DNA of 64,000 bases from CAYPJE01 sp964410945 (GTDB lineage Bacteria; Fidelibacterota; Marinisomatia; Marinisomatales; TCS56): NCBI GenBank assembly GCA_964410945.1, contig CAYPJE010000007.1, positions 1 to 64,000 of the forward strand, in the 5' to 3' direction. Below are positions 26,646 to 35,003 of this stretch, piece after piece. The number at the start of each line of letters is the position of its first letter. Position 1 is the first letter of the stretch. Under the pieces are notes generated by a model, which had not been told where the DNA came from, did no database searches, and saw only the letters and a program-made list of their open reading frames with translations. The translations under genes were made by a program, and so were the position numbers.

Positions 26646-28105
26646 ATCGGCAACAGATTTTAGCTAATACGATCCGGCGCTGCCGGGAGCAGAACATTAT
26701 CATCCCGACCTACCGGCAGATGGCACACCCGGAGGAGATTCCTGAAAGGATCAAGGAAGAATTGACACAATTCGGTCTCTGGGAATTGAATCCCCATAAC
26801 CTGTTCAGGATCACCTGGAAAAATGAACCGGTGGAGCAGGGCGGAGGATTCGGCAATGTGAATTATCTGGAGCTACCTCCTGAACTAACCGGGGTGGAAG
26901 CCCGGATTTTTGTGCTGCTGGGTAAATATTTTCCCACCGGTGCCCATAAGGTCGGGGCTACTTTCGGACCATTGGTGGAAAAACTGGTTACCGGGTGTTT
27001 TGACCCTACCACCCAGAAAGCATTATGGCCTTCCACTGGTAACTACTGCCGGGGCGGAGCTTACGACGCCTATCTGCTGGGCTGTCCTTCGATTGCAGTC
27101 CTGCCGGAAGAAATGAGTCCCGAACGCTTCGAATGGCTGCATAAGGTTGGCTCGGAGGTTATCAGCACCCCCGGTGGCGAATCGAATGTCAAGGAGATCT
27201 ATGACAAGGTCAAGGAACTGGTAAAGGAGCGCGGTGATGAAATCGTGGTGTTGAACCAATTTGAGGAAATTGGCAATCCACTATGGCATTATGCCGTTAC
27301 CGGTCCGGCAATGAAGGAAGTATTCGACCAGAATTGCCAGAGAGGACAGCGATTCAGCGGCCTGTTTCTGACCCAGGGTTCGGCGGGAACACTGGGCAGC
27401 GCCGATTACCTGCGGACGCAATATCCCCAAATCAAGGTTGGAGCCGGAGAAGCACTGCAGTGCCCGACCCTGCTGCAAAACGGTTATGGCTACCACCGGA
27501 TCGAAGGTATTGGTGACAAGCACGTCCCCTGGATTCACAATATGCGTAACATGGATATGGTAGTGGCATTGGATGATGAAGTTACAGTCCGCCTGATGCG
27601 TCTGTTCAATGAACCGGCCGGTAACGATTTGCTGATCAAGCAGGGTATCAATCCCGATCTGGTGCAAAAACTGGATCATTTCGGGATTTCTTCGATCGCC
27701 AATATCACCGGGGCCATCAAGATGGCCAAGTATTACGAGATGAATTCCAACGATTCAGTGTTTACCGTAGCCACCGATTCCATGGAAATGTATCAATCAC
27801 GGTTGCGGGAAGCTAATCAAATCGATGGCCAATATTCGGCTAGCAACGCTGCCGTTGATTTTGAGGGCCGCCTCCAGGGATTGGATACAGCCAATATGCT
27901 GGAATTATCCCATTACGACAAGAAACGAATGCATAACCTCAAATATTTTACCTGGGTTGAGCAGCAAGGTAAGACGGTGGAAGAGTTGAATGCCCAGTGG
28001 TATCAGGAGGATTACTGGTCCAGTCAATATGCTCTGGTGGAGGAATGGGATAATAAAATCAATGAATTTAATGAGCAGACCGGAGTGCTGAAGAAGTATC
28101 TCTAA
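26642..28105 (+). CDS. Fold-type II PLP-dependent enzyme in the ygeW cluster
   Basis: 487 aa. The PLP lysine is Lys103 in FPTGAHKVGATF, and the phosphate-binding glycine loop is TQGSAGTLGSADYL around 244-257. The layout is that of the tryptophan-synthase-beta/cysteine-synthase/threonine-synthase superfamily. It is about 90 residues longer than YgeX (diaminopropionate ammonia-lyase) and does not look like that enzyme. Position right after ygeW with a four-base overlap suggests that it acts on the same carbon skeleton, possibly eliminating or replacing an amino or ureido group of a 2,3-diaminopropionate-type intermediate. That role is inference only. Confidence 0.8.
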   Translation: MNRQQILANTIRRCREQNIIIPTYRQMAHPEEIPERIKEELTQFGLWELNPHNLFRITWKNEPVEQGGGFGNVNYLELPPELTGVEARIFVLLGKYFPTGAHKVGATFGPLVEKLVTGCFDPTTQKALWPSTGNYCRGGAYDAYLLGCPSIAVLPEEMSPERFEWLHKVGSEVISTPGGESNVKEIYDKVKELVKERGDEIVVLNQFEEIGNPLWHYAVTGPAMKEVFDQNCQRGQRFSGLFLTQGSAGTLGSADYLRTQYPQIKVGAGEALQCPTLLQNGYGYHRIEGIGDKHVPWIHNMRNMDMVVALDDEVTVRLMRLFNEPAGNDLLIKQGINPDLVQKLDHFGISSIANITGAIKMAKYYEMNSNDSVFTVATDSMEMYQSRLREANQIDGQYSASNAAVDFEGRLQGLDTANMLELSHYDKKRMHNLKYFTWVEQQGKTVEELNAQWYQEDYWSSQYALVEEWDNKINEFNEQTGVLKKYL

Positions 28106-28138
28106 GGCGCGTTTGTGGAGGATTGGAGTAGTGGAGTG

Positions 28139-29383
28139 ATGGAGTTGAACCGGAAACTGATTGGTCTGCGCTGTATGCGCTGTGGTAAGCTGCATGCCGC
28201 GGATACTATCCGTTACTACTGTAGTGACTGTGGTAACAACCTGGATGCTGAGTTCGATTATGATTTCATCAAACACCAGTGGAAAAAAAGCGATCTTGTC
28301 CAAAATACGGACCAGTCAATCTGGCGATATACACCTCTACTGCCGGTTGCGGAGCCACCTGACCAAAGATCGATTTTGGTTGGAAATACACCTCTGGTCA
28401 ATGTCCGCGGACTGGCAGATAAATATGGTGTAAAGCAACTGATGGTCAAAGATGACACCCGCAATCCCTCCGGTTCTTTGAAGGACCGTGCATCAGAAGT
28501 TGGTTTGCGGCATGCCGCTGAAATGGGCAGTGACGTGATCATTGCAGCATCCACCGGCAATGCGGCCGCTTCTCTGTCCTGCCTGGCTGCTTACCACGGA
28601 CAAAAAGCGGTTATAGTTGCGCCGGCCAGTGCTCCCAAAGCCAAACTGACCCAGATCCTTCAGTACGGTGCCACGCTGTGTCCGATCGATGGCAACTATG
28701 ATGCCGCCTTCGATTTAGTGACGGAGATTGTAGAAGAATTCGGCTGGTATTCCCGGAATACAGGTCAGAATCCGGTTTTATCAGAAGGAAAAAAGACGGT
28801 TGCCCTGGAAATTGCCGAGCAGTTGAATTGGGATGTCCCGGATGTAATTTTTGTTCCCGTAGGCGATGGTTGTATCATCGGGGGTGTCTATAAAGGTTTT
28901 CATGACTTGCACCAGTTAGGCTGGACTGATCGAGTTCCACGCATAATAGCAGTCCAGGCCGAGGGATCGGCGGCGATTGTCAAAGCCTTCAAATCTGATA
29001 AACCCATTGCTGCCGTTGTCGCGCAAACCATAGCCGACAGTATATCTGTTGACCTGCCCCGTGACGGACTCAAAGCATTGCGGGCGATGAAGGCCAGCAG
29101 TGGTGATGGAATAACCGTTAGTGATGATGCGATCCTATTAGCACAAAAGGAATTGTCGGCTGGCAGTGGAGTTTTTACCGAACCAGCGGCTGCAGCCGCA
29201 TTTGCCGGATTTCTAGAGGCCGTGTCCAAACGATCAATCGCTAAATCAGATCGAGTGGTTATTCTGGCCACCGGTAGCGGATTAAAGGATATCCCCGCTG
29301 CTCAAAGACGATTGGTATTTCATGCTCCAGTCCAGCCAAACTTGGGGAAATTCAAGTTATTTATCAAGGACTCTCCAATCTGA
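28139..29383 (+). CDS. Threonine-synthase-like PLP enzyme with zinc ribbon
   Basis: 414 aa from the ATG at 28139 (GGAG at 28125-28128); a GTG at 28115 is in frame but less likely. An N-terminal zinc ribbon (Cys12, Cys15, Cys28, Cys31) precedes a fold-type II PLP domain: lysine in NPSGSLKDRAS, ASTGNAAASLS, the phosphate loop VPVGDGCIIGG and a C-terminal ILATGSGLKD. By sequence it resembles archaeal-type threonine synthase. But its location between the preceding PLP enzyme and the xanthine dehydrogenase small subunit, with a one-base overlap, argues for a catabolic role in purine breakdown instead of threonine synthesis. No other threonine genes are near. Confidence 0.82.
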   Translation: MELNRKLIGLRCMRCGKLHAADTIRYYCSDCGNNLDAEFDYDFIKHQWKKSDLVQNTDQSIWRYTPLLPVAEPPDQRSILVGNTPLVNVRGLADKYGVKQLMVKDDTRNPSGSLKDRASEVGLRHAAEMGSDVIIAASTGNAAASLSCLAAYHGQKAVIVAPASAPKAKLTQILQYGATLCPIDGNYDAAFDLVTEIVEEFGWYSRNTGQNPVLSEGKKTVALEIAEQLNWDVPDVIFVPVGDGCIIGGVYKGFHDLHQLGWTDRVPRIIAVQAEGSAAIVKAFKSDKPIAAVVAQTIADSISVDLPRDGLKALRAMKASSGDGITVSDDAILLAQKELSAGSGVFTEPAAAAAFAGFLEAVSKRSIAKSDRVVILATGSGLKDIPAAQRRLVFHAPVQPNLGKFKLFIKDSPI

Positions 29384-29868
29384 TGTTAATCGTAAATAGG
29401 GCAATATATAAAGATATAAGCATATCAGTTAATGGAAAACTTTATACTGAAAATATACCAACTCACATCCGGTTGCTTGATTTTCTTCGGGAAGTTTTAC
29501 ACCTGACTGGTACCAAGGAAGTCTGCGGTGAAGGGGAATGTGGAGCCTGTACTGTGATTATGGATGGCAAAGCCGTTAATGCCTGCCTGATTCTGGCAGT
29601 GGAGGCCGATGGTTCGGAAATAACCAATATCGAAGGTCTGGGGCAGGAAAAGCAGCTTAATGAATTACAGCAGGCGTTTGTAGATGAACATGCCGTCCAG
29701 TGTGGCTATTGTATCCCCGGGATGGTAATGTCGGCTGAAGCATTGAAGGCTGATGGTGGAGTCTATTCCCGCGATGAAATCAAACATAGTCTGGCCGGAA
29801 ACATCTGCCGCTGCACCGGATACGCCAAGATAATTATGGCGGTAGAAAAAGAGTTGGGAGCCCGCTAG
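29383..29868 (+). CDS. Xanthine dehydrogenase-type [2Fe-2S] subunit 1
   Basis: 161 aa with two [2Fe-2S] clusters: the plant-ferredoxin-like site CGEGECGACTV plus a later Cys in NACLI (about residues 48-70), and the C-terminal helical site CGYCIPGM with CRCTGY (about 107-147). The electron path runs from the molybdenum subunit through these clusters to FAD. The start is shared by one base with the stop of the upstream PLP enzyme gene and its own stop overlaps the FAD subunit by one base. It pairs with the molybdenum subunit at 20.8 kb. The N-terminal 11 residues before the ferredoxin fold are longer than usual; translation might begin slightly downstream. Confidence 0.9.
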   Translation: MLIVNRAIYKDISISVNGKLYTENIPTHIRLLDFLREVLHLTGTKEVCGEGECGACTVIMDGKAVNACLILAVEADGSEITNIEGLGQEKQLNELQQAFVDEHAVQCGYCIPGMVMSAEALKADGGVYSRDEIKHSLAGNICRCTGYAKIIMAVEKELGAR

Positions 29869-30716
29869 TGGAGTACTATCGTCCCGGTTCACTGAGTGAA
29901 GCGCAGGAATTGCTGGCCCGTCTCGACGGCGTTGAGTATCAGTTACTGGCTGGGGGTACTGATTTATTGCCCCGGTACGAGCAGGGTAAAACACTGCCGG
30001 AAAACTTGATTGATCTTAAAAAGATACCTGATTTAAACGGTATTAGGATTATTAATGGTCATCTGATAATCGGGGCATTAACGACACTCGAAGATATTCG
30101 ATGCAGTTCGGTATTGAAGGATAAATTACCGGCCCTGGTTCAGGCCGCTGCTGGTTTTGCGGCCACCCAGATTCGCAACCGGGCAACTGTCGGTGGTAAT
30201 ATCTGTAATGCCTCACCGGCCGGGGATACACTGCCGGTCTTGTATGCAGCACAGGCAGAATTGGTTCTGGCAGGGCCTGCTGGTGGACGGCAAATTCCGA
30301 TCAGTGAATTCATCACCGGTCCGGGACAGACCAGCCTGGAAGCGGAGGAATTTCTTACCAGAATAATTATTCCAATACCGGTTGGATATCAGCGATTTTT
30401 CAAGCTGGGGCTTCGGGAATCAATGGCGATTTCGGTGATTAATTTTGCCGTTAATGGCAGGGCAGACCAAGAAAAAGGATTAATTTCTTTAAGTATAGCG
30501 GCCGGAGCGGTTGCGCCGACAGTAGTAATGTTAAAAGGAATAGTTAAAGCGATTATTGAAGATGGAATATCTGTTTCTGAAGCTATCGATGAAGTTGATT
30601 TGGATATTGCACCAATCGATGATCTGCGGGCCACGGCAGAATACCGCCGTAAGGTATTGAAGAATGTTTTGCAGTATGAACTGGAACAGATCCTTGAAAT
30701 GAGGGAAGGTGATTAG
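29868..30716 (+). CDS. Xanthine dehydrogenase-type FAD-binding subunit 1
   Basis: 282 aa starting at GTG. The FAD-binding signatures are LLAGGTDLLPRYEQ (about 28-41) and ATQIRNRATVGGNICNASPAGDTLP (about 99-123), followed by the CO-dehydrogenase flavoprotein C-terminal domain from about residue 165. Complete length. It receives electrons from the [2Fe-2S] subunit and passes them to NAD or another acceptor. It is the last gene before the IS200-like insertion, after which the plus-strand arm resumes with ygfK. Confidence 0.9.
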   Translation: MEYYRPGSLSEAQELLARLDGVEYQLLAGGTDLLPRYEQGKTLPENLIDLKKIPDLNGIRIINGHLIIGALTTLEDIRCSSVLKDKLPALVQAAAGFAATQIRNRATVGGNICNASPAGDTLPVLYAAQAELVLAGPAGGRQIPISEFITGPGQTSLEAEEFLTRIIIPIPVGYQRFFKLGLRESMAISVINFAVNGRADQEKGLISLSIAAGAVAPTVVMLKGIVKAIIEDGISVSEAIDEVDLDIAPIDDLRATAEYRRKVLKNVLQYELEQILEMREGD

Positions 30717-31155
30717 TCAAGTTAGTTCGACCCTTTCTGGGTCGTTAATAACAGGGGTGAGGTATTCTGCCGGTTGCACCGGTAGTTATTCACATTTAAT
30801 CCCTCCGGGATTGTGACAATTAGTAATTGGGTTTGTATAGATTTGAACAATGTATGTAATGGTTATCAATATTATCCAGGGTTCACAGGGTGGAATTCTA
30901 AGGGAATTGATTTAATTCTTATCGAAATGTTTCTGACAAAAGACCGGTGGGACTGCATGGGAAATGGATATCGATTGGATGTCACATAATTGCTGTGAAA
31001 TGCATACAGGTAATTATAGGTTATGAATAACCTTAAATCAATAGTATGATGTTAATATACTTTGCTATTGCTGCTGACATAACCCCGGAGGGGTTAAATA
31101 TGAATAGTAAAATATTTTCGATATTATTCACAACCCTGGAAGGGTTGAATAATTA
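30717..31155. repeat. REP-like hairpin cluster upstream of the IS200-like transposase
   Basis: No gene is present. Short palindromes are spread over the segment: 30728-30744 (CGACCC/GGGTCG), 30770-30782 (CCGGT/ACCGG), 30798-30812 (AATCCC, loop TCC), 31081-31095 (AACCCC, loop GGA) and 31132-31146 (AACCCT, loop GGA). The last three have six-base arms, a three-base loop and related sequence; the first of these three is in the opposite orientation. This is the arrangement seen around REP-type single-strand transposases. The hairpins could also end transcripts coming from the FAD subunit gene. Confidence 0.75.
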
Positions 31156-31602
31156 ATGTCAACTTTCACCAGGATATATTATCATATCGTATTTTCTACT
31201 AAATATCGTGATCCATGTCTGACGATTGAAAACAGGGAAAAACTATTTAAATATATCTGGGGGATAATTAATAAAAAGGATTGCCATTTATATCGCATCA
31301 ATGGAGTGGAGGATCATATTCACATATTGACAGACTTGAAATCAAATATTTCCCTTGCCGATTTTGTTAAAGATATCAAAGTCGCCTCTTCAATCTGGAT
31401 AAAAAATCAGAACATATTTCCTGCTTTTGAGGGCTGGCAGGAAGGCTATGCCGCTTTCACATGCGGCAGTAATGATAAAGATATGATAATCAATTATATC
31501 AAAAACCAGGAGGTTCATCACCGAAAACGAACATATTTGGAGGAGGTGGAAAGATTCCTGGAAGAGAATGAAATTGATTATGATAGCAGGTATCTGGTTT
31601 GA
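31156..31602 (+). CDS. IS200-like Y1 transposase (TnpA_REP type)
   Basis: 148 aa, uninterrupted. N-terminal TRIYYHIVFSTKYRDP, the histidine-hydrophobic-histidine metal site in GVEDHIHILTDLK, and the catalytic tyrosine in INYIKNQEVHHRKRTY identify a Y1 HUH transposase of the IS200/IS605 type that works on single-stranded hairpins. No accessory TnpB gene accompanies it. AT content is higher than in the flanking purine genes, consistent with transfer. The last REP-like hairpin ends ten bases before the ATG. Confidence 0.87.
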   Translation: MSTFTRIYYHIVFSTKYRDPCLTIENREKLFKYIWGIINKKDCHLYRINGVEDHIHILTDLKSNISLADFVKDIKVASSIWIKNQNIFPAFEGWQEGYAAFTCGSNDKDMIINYIKNQEVHHRKRTYLEEVERFLEENEIDYDSRYLV

Positions 31603-31667
31603 CGCAAGCTGCAGCAATGATAAGTTTAACAGGATTTGAATAATGGTAATTAAAAAGAATTAGATAA

Positions 31668-34600
31668 ATGTCCGATAAACTCTATCCTATCCCGCTTGAG
31701 CGTCTTTTACCCTGGATAATGGCCGAGGAAAAACAGGGCAGTATCTTTGGAATATCCAAAGAATTATTTTTTGTACCCCATATTGATCAGCCCTTTCGGA
31801 TGAAACGTTATGGTCAGCTTCTTGAAAACCCGATTGGTGTGGCGGCTGGCCCCCATACTCAATTGTCCCAAAATATAGTTGCTGCCTGGCTGACCGGCGC
31901 CCGGTATATTGAATTGAAAACCGTTCAGACCCTTGATGAGATTGAGGTTGTCAAACCCTGTATCGATATTCAGGATGAAGGCTATAACTGCGAATGGTCC
32001 CAGGAATTGAAATTGCGTCAGTCTTTTGATCAGTACCTCGATGCCTGGATTCTGGTCCATATCCTTCGTCATCACTGGGGATGGGAAGGTGATGGTCCCG
32101 GTGTCATTTTCAATATGAGCGTAGGTTATGACATGAATGGTATTTTAAATGCCAATGTACAGGAATTCCTTGATTCGATGGTTGGCTGCCAGTCAGAACT
32201 GGACAAGAAACTGAACCGGATCGAAAAGATATATCCGGGGATATCTCAGGTGGAAATACCCGGTAGAATCACCAATAACATCACCCTGTCAACCATGCAT
32301 GGCTGCCCGCCGGATGAAATCGAGAAAATTGCCCGCTATCTGATCGAGGATCGCCATCTGCACACCACCGTAAAACTTAATCCGACATTACTGGGTCCGG
32401 AACATCTGAGAGAAATCATCAACGGCAAGCTGGGATTCCGCAATGTGGAGGTACCTGACATTGCCTTTGAACACGATTTGAAATATGAACAGGCATTGGC
32501 ATTAATTCGTAACCTCACTGCAACCGCCGGATTGAGTGGGGTGGAATTTGGATTGAAGCTCACCAATACCCTGGAAGTGCTGAACCGGAAACTGATTTTC
32601 CCGGACAGTGAGAAACAGGCCTATTTAAGTGGCCGGGCTCTGCACCCGATTTCAGTTAACCTGGCCAAACAGCTCCAGCATGCATTTGACGGGGAACTGG
32701 ATATTTCTTTCTGTGCCGGTGCGGATTGCTATAATGTATCCGATCTGGTAGCTTGCGGTGTTGCACCAGTCACTACCTGCTCTGATTTATTGAAGCCGGG
32801 AGGATACGGACGTCTGGCACAGTATATTGCTAATCTGGAAGCAGATTTCCAGCATTACAAGGCCGGTTCAATCGATGAATTGATCATCAATTATTCCAGG
32901 CAGCGAATTGATTTACGCACTGCGATCCGGGCGAACCTCTCCACCTATGCTGATAAGGTGCTTGATTTGGCCCAATATCAGCGTCAGAAGCCCTTTTATC
33001 CCTCAATCAAGGGGCAACGCCCACTGGATTATTTTGATTGCGTTTCAGCCCCCTGTGTGGAGACCTGTGCCGCCCACCAGGGTATACCGGATTATTTGTA
33101 TCATTCAAGCCGGGGCGAATTCGATCTGGCTTATGATGTAATTCTCCGGACCAATTCAATGCCGGCTGTGACCGGGTATGTCTGTGACCATCAGTGCCAG
33201 AATAAATGTACCCGCATTAATTATGACCGACCACTAATGATCCGTGACATTAAACGCTTTGTTTCCGAAGACCAGGCCGGCCAGGAAACCAACAAACCCA
33301 AACCGGATAAAGGACGCAAAGCAGCCGTAGTCGGTGGTGGTCCCTCGGGAATTACCTGCGCATATTTCCTTGCTTTGGAAGGTTTTGAGGTAACACTTTA
33401 TGAACATAGCCAAAGCTTGGGGGGGATGGTATCGGGGATGATACCCTCATTCCGGCTGGGGGCAGAAAGTATCAGTAATGACCTGAATATGCTGGAAAGA
33501 TCGGGCGTTCTGGTAAAGACCGGTCGACAAATTTCCAGCAATGATTTTGATCGGCTGCGAAAGGAAAATAATTATATCTATCTGGCTGTGGGTGCCCAAA
33601 GCAGCAAACGCCTGGGGATCAGCGGGGAAGATACAGATGGGGTCCTTGATCCACTGGTTTTCCTGGCTGATGTGAAAACCGGAGATAACCTGCCGGCTGG
33701 GTCCGAAGTACTGATAATCGGCGGCGGGAATACGGCCATGGATGCTGCCCGGACCGCCCGTCGTGCGGTCGGTGAACAGGGAAAGGTGACCATTGTATAC
33801 CGCCGGACGATCGACCAGATGCCCGCCGACTGGGAGGAAGTGGCCGCCGCTCAAGCCGAGGGAATCGCTGTGCGGGAATTACTGGCACCTTTGAAAATCG
33901 AATCCGGTGGCGGAGGATTGGTTCTGACGGTACAGAAAATGAAATTGGGCACCCCCGATTCCAGTGGCCGGTTGCGTCCGGTTCCAATCGATAGTGCTTA
34001 TTCCAGCATTAGCGCCGATTACATCATTCCTGCCGTCGGGCAGGATGTGGAACTGGATTTCATGCCGGGCAATAAAATTAAAGTAGATCCTGAAACCCAA
34101 CAGACTGATATGCCGGATGTCTACGCCGGTGGTGATGCGGTCCGGGGAGCCGATACCATTATCGGTGCTATTGCCGACGGACATAAGGCCGCCCGGAGCA
34201 TCACACGCGCCGCAGGCTTTGAAGCGGATGACAGCTTCAAACTATTGAAGGGAAAAGGGGATAGGGCTGATCAGCCGATACGGTTCGCCACCCGCGATTA
34301 TGGCGATTTTGCGGAACATGATTATTCCGAAATGCAGACGGCACCACAAAAAGTACTGTTGACGGCCGAACAGGCCAGAGCCGAAGCTTCCCGTTGTCTG
34401 TATTGTGACGAATTCTGTGATGTCTGTGTAACTGTCTGTCCCAACCGGGCTAACCTGGCTTATCCGACTGAAATGATTGATGTTCCATTACCGGCTATTT
34501 CATCTGATGGTGCCGTTTCAGCCGAATCCAGATTTGTTATTACTCAACCTGCTCAGATAGTAAACCTGGCTGAGCTGTGCAACGAATGTGGTAATTGTAC

Positions 34601-34946
34601 TACTTTCTGTCCTACCAGCGGACGGCCTTTTGCTGATAAGCCACACCTGTTTTTAACGGCTTCCGGTTTTGCCGGAGAAGAAGCAGGGTACCTGCTGACT
34701 GGACATGAACTGCATTTTAAAGACGGTACCAATGAAGCACGGCTGTGGGAACATGGAAATTCGCTGCGGTATGAAAGTCAAACTATAAGCGCGTATATTG
34801 ATCCTGTGACATTTGAAACATCCCGCATTAAATTAAAAAACGTGGTTACAGATATGGTTACACTTGAAGATGCTTTTAGGATGGTTGTTCTCTGGAAGGG
34901 GCTGAACAAATTAACATATTTGAAAGATGAAACAATGTCATCCTGA
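31668..34946 (+). CDS. ygfK: YgfK-type iron-sulfur flavin oxidoreductase
   Basis: 1092 aa. Domain order: dihydropyrimidine-dehydrogenase-like TIM barrel (about 1-420, with PIGVAAGPHTQLSQN and STMHGCPPDEIEKI), a GltD-like double [4Fe-4S] helical domain (about 458-525, CVETCAAHQGIPDY and CDHQCQNKC), two nucleotide-binding folds (AAVVGGGPSG near 552 and LIIGGGNTAMDAAR near 684), GGDAVRGADTI near 824, and C-terminal ferredoxin motifs (CLYCDEFCDVCVTVCP near 909 and CNECGNCTTFCP near 970). Earlier annotation as a selenate reductase subunit is doubtful; genetics in other bacteria ties it to purine breakdown. It could reduce a purine-derived ring with NAD(P)H. The last five codons and stop lie in a hairpin repeat. 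Confidence 0.92.
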   Translation: MSDKLYPIPLERLLPWIMAEEKQGSIFGISKELFFVPHIDQPFRMKRYGQLLENPIGVAAGPHTQLSQNIVAAWLTGARYIELKTVQTLDEIEVVKPCIDIQDEGYNCEWSQELKLRQSFDQYLDAWILVHILRHHWGWEGDGPGVIFNMSVGYDMNGILNANVQEFLDSMVGCQSELDKKLNRIEKIYPGISQVEIPGRITNNITLSTMHGCPPDEIEKIARYLIEDRHLHTTVKLNPTLLGPEHLREIINGKLGFRNVEVPDIAFEHDLKYEQALALIRNLTATAGLSGVEFGLKLTNTLEVLNRKLIFPDSEKQAYLSGRALHPISVNLAKQLQHAFDGELDISFCAGADCYNVSDLVACGVAPVTTCSDLLKPGGYGRLAQYIANLEADFQHYKAGSIDELIINYSRQRIDLRTAIRANLSTYADKVLDLAQYQRQKPFYPSIKGQRPLDYFDCVSAPCVETCAAHQGIPDYLYHSSRGEFDLAYDVILRTNSMPAVTGYVCDHQCQNKCTRINYDRPLMIRDIKRFVSEDQAGQETNKPKPDKGRKAAVVGGGPSGITCAYFLALEGFEVTLYEHSQSLGGMVSGMIPSFRLGAESISNDLNMLERSGVLVKTGRQISSNDFDRLRKENNYIYLAVGAQSSKRLGISGEDTDGVLDPLVFLADVKTGDNLPAGSEVLIIGGGNTAMDAARTARRAVGEQGKVTIVYRRTIDQMPADWEEVAAAQAEGIAVRELLAPLKIESGGGGLVLTVQKMKLGTPDSSGRLRPVPIDSAYSSISADYIIPAVGQDVELDFMPGNKIKVDPETQQTDMPDVYAGGDAVRGADTIIGAIADGHKAARSITRAAGFEADDSFKLLKGKGDRADQPIRFATRDYGDFAEHDYSEMQTAPQKVLLTAEQARAEASRCLYCDEFCDVCVTVCPNRANLAYPTEMIDVPLPAISSDGAVSAESRFVITQPAQIVNLAELCNECGNCTTFCPTSGRPFADKPHLFLTASGFAGEEAGYLLTGHELHFKDGTNEARLWEHGNSLRYESQTISAYIDPVTFETSRIKLKNVVTDMVTLEDAFRMVVLWKGLNKLTYLKDETMSS

Positions 34947-34994
34947 GCTAGCCTGCTGGGTCGTAGCACAGCGTAGACTAGTCGAAGGATGACA
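34936..34994. repeat. Hairpin repeat covering the ygfK stop codon
   Basis: Outer arms TGTCATCC (34936-34943) and GGATGACA (34987-34994) enclose about 43 bases. The left arm provides the final codons of ygfK, so the C terminus of the protein was rewritten by the insertion. It may work as a processing or termination signal between ygfK and the following deaminase gene. Confidence 0.65.
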
Positions 34995-35003
34995 TAAATA
35001 ATT

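Noticed and set aside
26642..28105. ygeX (diaminopropionate ammonia-lyase)
   Set aside because: Same superfamily and same position, but the protein is about 90 residues longer and its PLP-lysine context (GAHKVG) and other motifs do not fit YgeX.
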